64,000 nt of DNA from Kitasatospora xanthocidica. Its GTDB lineage: Bacteria; Actinomycetota; Actinomycetes; Streptomycetales; Streptomycetaceae. A program made the position numbers and the translations under genes. This document shows, one piece after another, positions 57,905 through 64,000 of the stretch. The DNA is taken from assembly GCF_014656195.1 (NCBI RefSeq), contig NZ_BNBY01000006.1, positions 253,301 through 317,300 on the forward strand, written 5' to 3'. A model generated the notes under the pieces. That model did no database searches. It had not been told where the DNA came from and saw only the letters and a program-made list of their open reading frames with translations. Position 1 is the stretch's first letter, and each line of letters begins with the position of its first letter.

Positions 57905-59536
57905 ATGTCGGACCTCACAGCAGATGCAGTGGCCACCGAACACCCCGGCGCCGGCAACCCGGCGGCCCCCGGCGGCGGCCGCACCGTCGCGGCGGCCGTC
58001 CCGCCGTCCCTGGTCGCCCGGCTGGCCGCCGGCGTCACCGCCACCGGCGAGCCCGACCTGGTGGAGACCGTCGCCCCGCTGACCGGCGAGCGGCTGGCCA
58101 GCCTGCCGCAGTCCACCCCCGCCGACGTCGAGGTCGCCTTCCAGCTGGCCCGCCGCGCCCAGTCCGCCTGGGCCGCGCTGCCGGTCCGCCGGCGGGCCGC
58201 CGTCCTGCTGCGCTTCCACGACCTGCTGCTCAAGCGGCAGGACGAGGTGCTGGACCTGATCCAGGCGGAGACCGGCAAGGCCCGGCTGCACGCCTTCGAG
58301 GAGGTGCTGGCCGTCGCCATGGCCGCCCGGCACTACGGGCGGTCCGCGCCCGGGTACCTCAAGGACAAGCGGCGCGGCGGCGCGCTGCCGGTGCTCACCC
58401 ACGCGGTCGAGGCCCGCCGCCCCAAGGGCGTGATCGGCCACATCTCGCCGTGGAACTACCCGCTGGAGCTGTCCGTCGGCGACGCCCTGCCCGCCTTCGT
58501 GGCCGGCAACGCGGTGGTCAACAAGCCCGACACCCAGACCGCGCTGACCGCCCTGTGGGCGCGTGAGCTGCTGGTCGAGGCCGGGCTGCCGGCCGACCTG
58601 TGGCAGGTCGTGATCGGCGACGGGCCGGTGATCGGCCCCGCCGTGGTGGAGCACGCCGACTACGTCTCGTTCACCGGCTCCACCCGCACCGGCCGCGACG
58701 TCGCCCAGCGCGCCGCCGCCCGGCTGGTCGGCGCCTCGCTCGAACTCGGCGGCAAGAACGCCATGCTGGTGCTCTCCGACGCCGACCTGGACGCCGCCGC
58801 CGCGGGCGCCGTACGGGCCTGCTTCTCCTCAGCCGGGCAGCTGTGCATCTCGATCGAGCGGCTGCTGGTGCACCGCTCGGTGGCCGACGAGTTCCTGGAG
58901 CGCTTCGCCGCCCGCACCCGGGCGCTGCGCCTGGGCGGCGGCCTCGCGTACGGCGCGGACATGGGCTCGCTGGTCTCCGTCCGCCAGCTGGAGACCACGA
59001 CCCGGCACGTGGAGGAGGCCGTCAAGGCCGGCGCCACCGTGGTGGCCGGCGGCCGCGCCCGGCCGGACCTCGGCCCGTTCTTCTTCGAGCCGACCGTCCT
59101 CGACGGCGTCACCCCCGACATGGCGGTCTGCGCCGAGGAGACCTTCGGCCCGGTCGTCTCCGTCTACCGCTTCGACACCGAGGAGGAGGCGGTGGCCGCC
59201 GCCAACTCCACGCCGTACGGCCTGAACTCCAGCGTCTGGACCAGGAACCCCCGGCGCGGGCGGGCGGTCGCGGCCCGGCTGCGCACCGGGACGGTCAACG
59301 TCAACGAGGCCTACGCGGCCGCGTACGGTTCGGTCGCCTCGCCGATGGGCGGCATGGGCGACTCCGGGCTGGGCCGCCGGCACGGCGCCGAGGGCATCCT
59401 GCGCTTCACCGAGGCGCAGACCATCGCGACCCAGCGGCTGATGCCGATCGCGCCGTCGTTCGGCCTGGACGACAAGCAGTTCGCCGCCGTGATGACCGGC
59501 GGGCTGCGCGCGCTCAAGGCGCTGCGCTTCAAGTAG
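57905..59536 (+). CDS. NAD(P)-dependent succinate-semialdehyde-type dehydrogenase
   Basis: 543 residues from ATG 57905. Aldehyde-dehydrogenase fold: SPWNYPLEL, FTGSTRTGR, catalytic Glu280 in LELGGKN and Cys314 in GQLCIS, EETFGPVVSVY. The overall type fits the long succinic-semialdehyde dehydrogenases of actinomycetes (GABA shunt), but other aldehydes are possible. TAGGCT ends 7 nt before the ATG and no Shine-Dalgarno is present, so it may be leaderless. A GMC oxidoreductase follows. Confidence 0.9.
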   Translation: MSDLTADAVATEHPGAGNPAAPGGGRTVAAAVPPSLVARLAAGVTATGEPDLVETVAPLTGERLASLPQSTPADVEVAFQLARRAQSAWAALPVRRRAAVLLRFHDLLLKRQDEVLDLIQAETGKARLHAFEEVLAVAMAARHYGRSAPGYLKDKRRGGALPVLTHAVEARRPKGVIGHISPWNYPLELSVGDALPAFVAGNAVVNKPDTQTALTALWARELLVEAGLPADLWQVVIGDGPVIGPAVVEHADYVSFTGSTRTGRDVAQRAAARLVGASLELGGKNAMLVLSDADLDAAAAGAVRACFSSAGQLCISIERLLVHRSVADEFLERFAARTRALRLGGGLAYGADMGSLVSVRQLETTTRHVEEAVKAGATVVAGGRARPDLGPFFFEPTVLDGVTPDMAVCAEETFGPVVSVYRFDTEEEAVAAANSTPYGLNSSVWTRNPRRGRAVAARLRTGTVNVNEAYAAAYGSVASPMGGMGDSGLGRRHGAEGILRFTEAQTIATQRLMPIAPSFGLDDKQFAAVMTGGLRALKALRFK

Positions 59537-59562
59537 GCCCCGGCGGCGACCGGACCCAGGCG

Positions 59563-59616
59563 GTATCGCGTGGCCCGGCGGTGTCGCGTGGCCCGGCGGT
59601 GTCGCGTGGCCCGGCG
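59563..59616. repeat. Three 18-bp tandem repeats
   Basis: Units 59563-59580, 59581-59598 and 59599-59616, each GTRTCGCGTGGCCCGGCG, with a degenerate fourth copy to about 59632. They lie between the dehydrogenase and GMC oxidoreductase genes. Confidence 0.9.
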
Positions 59617-59699
59617 GGTATCGCGGGCTCCCGGCAGCGCGGGGGCCCGATCCCGCGGTTCTCCCAGGCAGTTTCATCCCGGCGAAGGAGCAGTGGCAG

Positions 59700-61490
59700 A
59701 TGGTGGAGTCCGGCGGTGCGGCGGAGTTCGACTACGACGTGGTCGTGGTCGGGTCCGGCTTCGGCGGTTCGGTCGCGGCGCTGCGGCTGACCGAGAAGGG
59801 CTACCGGGTCGCCGTCCTGGAGGCCGGGCGGCGCTTCGACCGGGACGAACTGCCCAGGAACTCCTGGGACCTGCCGAACTACCTGTGGGCGCCGCAGCTC
59901 GGGCTGTACGGCATCCAGCGGATCCACCTGCTGGCCAATGTGCTGATCCTGGCCGGCGCCGGGGTCGGCGGCGGTTCGCTCAACTACGCCAACACCCTCT
60001 ACGTGCCGCCGAAGGCCTTCTTCGAGGACCGCCAGTGGCGCCACATCACCGACTGGCAGGAGGAGTTGGCGCCGTTCTACGACCAGGCGCAGCGGATGCT
60101 CGGGGTCCGGCTCAACCCGACCGTCACCCCCTCCGATGTGCACCTCAAGGCGGCCGCCGAGAAGATGGGCGTCGGCGACACCTTCCACATGGCGCCGGTC
60201 GGGGTGTTCTTCGGCGACGGCAAGGACACCGACGGGACGGCCAAGGCGGCGCCGGGCGACGAGGTCGCCGACCCGTACTTCGGCGGCGCGGGCCCGGCCC
60301 GCAAGGCCTGTGTGGAGTGCGGCGAGTGCATGACCGGCTGCCGGCACGGCGCAAAGAACATGCTCACCGAGAACTACCTGTACCTGGCCGAGCGGGGCGG
60401 CGCGGAGATCCACCCGCTCACCACGGTGGCCCGGATCCGGGAGCAGGGCGAGGGCTACGCGGTGGACGTGCGCCGCACCGACGCGCGGTCGAAGACCGAC
60501 CGGGTGAAGGCGGGCGCGCGGACCGTCACCGCCGCCCGGGTCGTCGTCGCGGCCGGCACCTACGGCACCCAGTCGCTGCTGCACCGGATGCGCGCGGACG
60601 GCCACCTGCCCCGGATCTCGGCCCGGCTCGGCGAGCTCACCCGCACCAACTCCGAGGCCCTGGTGGGCGCCCAGACCACCGACCGGCGCTACGGCACCAA
60701 GGCGGACTTCACCAAGGGCGTCGCGATCACCTCCTCGATCCACCCGGACGCCAACACCCACATCGAGCCGGTCCGCTACGGCAAGGGCTCCAACGCGATG
60801 GGCGCGCTGTCGATCGCCCAGGTCAAGGGCGGTGGGCGGGGCCCGCGCTGGCTGCGCTACCTGGGCAACTCGGTGCTCCACCCGGTGACCTTCGCCCGCT
60901 CGATGAACCAGCGCGGCTGGTCCGAGAAGACGATCATCGGCCTGGTGATGCAGTCGCTGGACAACTCGATCACCGTCTCGCTGAAGAAGGGCCCGCTCGG
61001 CAAGGACCGGCTCACCTCCAGCCAGGGCCACGGCGCCCCCAACCCGACCTGGATCCCGGCCGCCGAGCAGGGCGCCCAGGCGCTGGCCGACGAGATCAAC
61101 GGCTTCGCGGGCAGCACCGTCGGCGAGATCTTCGACATCCCGATGACCGCGCACTTCCTCGGCGGCTGTCCGATCGGCGACGCCCCCGAGACCGGCGTGG
61201 TCGACCCGTACCACCGGCTGTACGGCTACCCGGGGATCAGCGTGGTGGACGGCGCGGCCGTCTCCGCCAACCTCGGCGTCAACCCCTCGCTCACCATCAC
61301 CGCGCAGGCCGAGCGCGCCATGTCGATGTGGCCGAACAAGGGCGAGGCGGACCGGCGCCCGGCACAGGACGAGCGGTACCGGCGGGTCACCCCGGTGGCG
61401 CCGGTGCGGCCGGCCGTGCCGGAGGGCGCGTTCGGTGCGCTGCGGCTGCCGCTGCTGCCCGTCCCGGAGGTCCCGAAGAAGCGGGACTGA
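59700..61490 (+). CDS. GMC oxidoreductase, ChoD-like (cholesterol-oxidase family)
   Basis: 596 residues from ATG 59700 with AAGGAG upstream. FAD-binding GSGFGG at 18-23, AGAGVGGGSLNYANTLYVPP, and the C-terminal HFLGGCPIGDAPETGVVDPYHR and GVNPSLTITAQAERA. It is very like mycobacterial ChoD, whose cholesterol-oxidase role is disputed. Residues 204-214 form CX2CX2CX3C (CVECGECMTGC), a ferredoxin-like pattern. It may oxidise an alcohol or sterol-like lipid with the aldehyde dehydrogenase upstream taking the product. Confidence 0.9.
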   Translation: MVESGGAAEFDYDVVVVGSGFGGSVAALRLTEKGYRVAVLEAGRRFDRDELPRNSWDLPNYLWAPQLGLYGIQRIHLLANVLILAGAGVGGGSLNYANTLYVPPKAFFEDRQWRHITDWQEELAPFYDQAQRMLGVRLNPTVTPSDVHLKAAAEKMGVGDTFHMAPVGVFFGDGKDTDGTAKAAPGDEVADPYFGGAGPARKACVECGECMTGCRHGAKNMLTENYLYLAERGGAEIHPLTTVARIREQGEGYAVDVRRTDARSKTDRVKAGARTVTAARVVVAAGTYGTQSLLHRMRADGHLPRISARLGELTRTNSEALVGAQTTDRRYGTKADFTKGVAITSSIHPDANTHIEPVRYGKGSNAMGALSIAQVKGGGRGPRWLRYLGNSVLHPVTFARSMNQRGWSEKTIIGLVMQSLDNSITVSLKKGPLGKDRLTSSQGHGAPNPTWIPAAEQGAQALADEINGFAGSTVGEIFDIPMTAHFLGGCPIGDAPETGVVDPYHRLYGYPGISVVDGAAVSANLGVNPSLTITAQAERAMSMWPNKGEADRRPAQDERYRRVTPVAPVRPAVPEGAFGALRLPLLPVPEVPKKRD

Positions 61491-61540
61491 GGCCGGTCGG
61501 AGCCGGTCCCGGGGGCCAACCCGCCTGCCGGGGTTCCCGG

Positions 61541-61570
61541 TTGACATCCGTTCGAGACCGATGGGATAAA
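61541..61570 (+). promoter_or_regulatory. Promoter of the zinc-ribbon membrane protein
   Basis: TTGACA (61541-61546) and GATAAA (61565-61570) with 18-bp spacing, about 50 bp before the ATG. Confidence 0.7.
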
Positions 61571-61619
61571 CGGGCTCCCTGGGGCGGCCCAGGGACTCGT
61601 CGAGCGGGGGGACCGGTCC

Positions 61620-63569
61620 ATGACCAACTGCGCATCCTGCGGCGCGACTTCGGCGGAGGGGGTGGCGGCCTGCGGCTCCTGCGGGCGGCCGCTCGCACCG
61701 CCCGCGCCTCCGTCCGGACCGCCCGCACCTCCTCCCGCACCCCCACCGGCGCCTCCGGCCGGACTGCCCGTCGCGCCTCCGGCCGGACCGCCCGTCGCGC
61801 CGCCCGCCGCGCCGCCCGCGGGCCCGCCCGGGTACCCGCCTCCGCCGCCCGGCCCGGGCGGGGCGCTGCCCGCCCCGCCGACCGTGGGCAGCTGGGGCGC
61901 CGGGCAGCCGTACACCCAGCCGCCGCCCGTCCACCGCCTGCTGACCGGGGCCGACTGGCGGCCGGCGCTCCGGGCGGCCGTCGCGCCGACCCTCGTGCTG
62001 CTGCTGGCAGCGCTGATCGCGGCCCTCCCGAGCGACTACCAGTACGAGTACCGGTTCCGCTCGCCCGACTTCGGGGACCGCTTCGGCGCGACCCTGTCGA
62101 TGGCGCTGAACGCGCTCGGCGCGCCGTTCAAGGTCGGGTACCAGAGCCCGCTCAGCCGGGGCAGCGCCGAACGGATGGACATCGTCCTCCGGGTGGCGCC
62201 GATGACCGTCACCGTGCTGTGGTGCCTGGCGCTCTGGTCCGGCCTGCGGGCCGGGCTGCGCCGGCGCAAGGCGGTGGAGGGCCAGCTGACCCGGGGCCAG
62301 GCGGCCGGCGAGGCGCTGCGCACCGCGCTGGTGCTGGCCGGGGTGACCACGGTGCTCTGGGCGGTCGGCGGCACGACCTGGCGGCCGCGGGACGACTACG
62401 GCTACCCCGACTACACCGGCAGCGCCGGCCGGGACCTGGCCCGGCCGGCGCTCACCGCGGGCGCCGGCTGGCTGGAGGCGGTCGGCTGGACGGTGCTGCT
62501 GGCCGGCCTGCTCGCCTTCCTCGTCCACGGCACCGACGCGCTGCGCTGGGCCGCCTGGCGCAGCCGGTCGGTGCGTGGCTGGGCGGTGGCCGCGCTGACC
62601 GCGGGCCAGGTGCTGGCGGTGTCGGTGGGCCTGTCCGCGGCGACGGCCTTCGTGCTGGTCGCGGCGAACAGCACCAGCGGCGGGCAGATCGGGCTGTCGC
62701 TGGCCTTCCTGCCGAACCTCGGCCTCTCCCTGCTCGGCTTCGGCTCGGGCGCGACCGTCCAGGCCCACAGCGGCCTGACCGGCGCCGATTCCTCCTGGGG
62801 CGACCGCAGTGAGGACGTGGAGTTCTCCTTCTTCGACCTGCACGACCAGGTGGGCGCCGACTGGCGCTGGGTGGGGCTGCTGGCGCTCGTCGCGGCCGGC
62901 CTGCTCGGCTGGACGGCGTACCGGCGCCGGCTGGACGCGGCCGACCGGCTCCGCCTGGCGGTGGTGCACACCGGGGTGCTCACCCTGCTGATGACGGTGG
63001 CCGGGGCGATGATGACCCGGACCTCGTCCACGGCGGGCTGGAGAGGTGCCTCCGACCTGGAGGTGTCCCAGGAGAACTCGGTCGGGCTGACCTTCCTCAC
63101 CGTCCTGGCGGCCAACGCGGTCTGGGCGGTGGTCGGCGCCCTGCTGGTGCCGCCGCTGCTGGCGGCCGCCCGGGTCGGGGGAACGGGCGCCGGGTACGCC
63201 GGGGCCGGGCAGGGCGGTGTGCCGTACGGCGCGCCCCAGGGCGCCGGCGCCGCCGCGTACCCGTACGCGCCGGTGCCGCCGGAGGTGCCGTACGGTCCGA
63301 CGCCGCCGCACGGCGTGCCGGTCCCGGGCGTGCTGCCGCAGGGCGCTCCGGTGTCCGGCGGGCCGTCGCTGGAGAAGCGGGACGAGCGGGACGAGATGCG
63401 GGACGGGCCGGGGGAGGAGCCGCCCGTGCCGGGCTCGGGGGTGAGCGAGGTGCTGGCCTCGCACGAGGCGCCGGCCACGCCGGCCGCCGGGACGCCGCTG
63501 CCCGCCGACCTGCCGCCGCCGCGGGCCGAGGCGCCGGTCGACCCGAGCGTCTGGCGCGAGCACCCGTAG
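61620..63569 (+). CDS. Zinc-ribbon multi-pass membrane protein (streptophobe-like)
   Basis: 649 residues from ATG 61620. CASC...CGSC (Cys4/7/18/21) forms an N-terminal zinc ribbon, followed by 70 residues of Pro-rich repeats (APPAGPP) and then about eight membrane segments. The loop GSGATVQAHSGLTG...FFDLHDQVGADWRW is extracytoplasmic. The architecture resembles the Streptomyces 'streptophobe' family, which has no known function. The C-terminus is again Pro/Ala/Glu-rich. Confidence 0.8.
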   Translation: MTNCASCGATSAEGVAACGSCGRPLAPPAPPSGPPAPPPAPPPAPPAGLPVAPPAGPPVAPPAAPPAGPPGYPPPPPGPGGALPAPPTVGSWGAGQPYTQPPPVHRLLTGADWRPALRAAVAPTLVLLLAALIAALPSDYQYEYRFRSPDFGDRFGATLSMALNALGAPFKVGYQSPLSRGSAERMDIVLRVAPMTVTVLWCLALWSGLRAGLRRRKAVEGQLTRGQAAGEALRTALVLAGVTTVLWAVGGTTWRPRDDYGYPDYTGSAGRDLARPALTAGAGWLEAVGWTVLLAGLLAFLVHGTDALRWAAWRSRSVRGWAVAALTAGQVLAVSVGLSAATAFVLVAANSTSGGQIGLSLAFLPNLGLSLLGFGSGATVQAHSGLTGADSSWGDRSEDVEFSFFDLHDQVGADWRWVGLLALVAAGLLGWTAYRRRLDAADRLRLAVVHTGVLTLLMTVAGAMMTRTSSTAGWRGASDLEVSQENSVGLTFLTVLAANAVWAVVGALLVPPLLAAARVGGTGAGYAGAGQGGVPYGAPQGAGAAAYPYAPVPPEVPYGPTPPHGVPVPGVLPQGAPVSGGPSLEKRDERDEMRDGPGEEPPVPGSGVSEVLASHEAPATPAAGTPLPADLPPPRAEAPVDPSVWREHP

Positions 63570-63601
63570 CGCCGCCGGAGGGCGGAGAGGTCCGGACAGG
63601 G

Positions 63602-63633
63602 CAAAGGGCCCCGCGGGGGAACGGGGCCCTTTG
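63602..63633 (+). terminator. Terminator after the zinc-ribbon membrane protein
   Basis: 12-bp stem CAAAGGGCCCCG/CGGGGCCCTTTG (63602-63613 with 63622-63633), 8-nt loop. Confidence 0.9.
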
Positions 63634-64000
63634 TCGCTCAGCACTCGGCGTCAGGGCCGCGCCGGTGCTGGGGTGACGGCGCCGGGGGAGGAGCGCCGTC
63701 GTGTCGGTTGGCTTCGGGTCGCGCCCCCGCCGCTCCGGCGCGGGTGGCCGGTGGTGCCGGGGCGCGCACGGTGGTGCGGGGCGCGCACGCTCCTGGGGCG
63801 GCGGCCGTCACGCGGGTCCGCGCCGGTCGCTCGCTTACGGAGCGTGAAGTGAAAACCGCTGCCACCTCCCTGGGCGGCGGCCGCGGAGCCATCGTCGGCG
63901 GACCCCTCGGTGAGCCGTCAGGTCGCCGGGAGAACCGCCTACACCGAGCATCGTCCTGGACGGAGGGCTCGCTCTGCAACCGATTCGGCGCAGTTCGACC
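63634..64000. other. Unassigned end of window
   Basis: About 370 bp. Short open frames on both strands lack ribosome-binding sites and family likeness. The less GC-rich stretch near 63835-63855 may be the upstream region of a gene beyond the window. I see no RNA gene or riboswitch. Confidence 0.4.

Noticed and set aside
59529..63644. 1371-codon minus-strand frame opposite the GMC oxidoreductase
   Set aside because: It is the antisense of a conserved enzyme and of the zinc-ribbon membrane protein; it has no motif and runs through terminators and the 18-bp repeat.
63638..63979. 113-codon minus-strand frame near the window end
   Set aside because: Arg/Pro/Ala-rich shadow-type composition, no ribosome-binding site and no family likeness.

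Overview
The window is chromosomal core DNA of a high-GC actinomycete, most likely family Streptomycetaceae (Streptomyces or Kitasatospora). Supporting signs are the strongly G/C-biased third codon positions, a WhiD-like Wbl protein, a BldM response regulator with a sigma-BldN-type promoter, a ShbA/SigD-type sigma factor, GroEL1 with a His-rich tail under CIRCE control, and many GTG or SD-less starts. The gene order from rplM-rpsI-glmM through glmS, alr, tsaE/tsaB/rimI/tsaD, groESL, wbl, sigma factor, guaB, guaB3 and a ChoD-like oxidase matches, as I recall it, the broad order of the Mycobacterium tuberculosis Rv3409c-Rv3443c block, so most of the window is ancestral actinobacterial backbone. 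Family assignments come from reading the sequence and recalling families; no search was run.

Layout. 1-3954: the end of a surface-glycan cluster (partial GT2 glycosyltransferase, acyltransferase-3, GT-C-type membrane glycosyltransferase). 4346-21337: the translation supercluster S10 (rpsJ-rpsQ), spc (rplN-rplO, secY, adk, map) and alpha (infA, rpmJ, rpsM, rpsK, rpoA, rplQ), with mscL inserted between map and infA. There are internal promoters before rpsH and infA and terminators after rplO, adk, map, rpsK, rpoA and rplQ. No rpsD lies between rpsK and rpoA. 21420-25318: truA, an ABC-F ATPase, then rplM-rpsI behind a long leader. 25487-34800: cell-wall and cofactor genes glmM, coaA (opposed), glmS, an opposed Uma2-type nuclease gene, nnr, alr and an alpha/beta hydrolase. 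34910-40070: the t6A tRNA-modification set tsaE, tsaB, rimI, tsaD, interrupted by a tiny ORF behind an iron-box-like dyad and an opposed L,D-transpeptidase-like lipoprotein/membrane gene, ending with a NodB-type deacetylase. 40085-41945 (minus): a THUMP-like methyltransferase and two tandem paralogous membrane proteins.

42027-51117: groES-groEL1 under two CIRCE elements, a self-regulated LysR gene, divergent whiD and bldM, a ShbA-type sigma factor, guaB and the cysteine-less guaB3. 51200-57802: a signalling island with two membrane-anchored Hanks kinases (extracytoplasmic sensor-like domains), a clear pseudokinase between them, and an opposed PH/SHOCT protein. 57905-63569: a succinate-semialdehyde-type dehydrogenase, a GMC/ChoD-like oxidoreductase carrying a ferredoxin-like CX2CX2CX3C segment, and a zinc-ribbon multi-pass membrane protein. 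The last 430 bases hold a terminator and no gene I can support.

Functionally the window joins ribosome/translocon supply, tRNA maturation, UDP-GlcNAc and D-Ala supply, heat-shock control and developmental regulators. The best candidates for something undescribed are the kinase/pseudokinase/SHOCT island, the iron-box micro-ORF with its 23-bp palindrome, the tandem membrane paralogs next to an operator-like palindrome, and several apparently leaderless genes.
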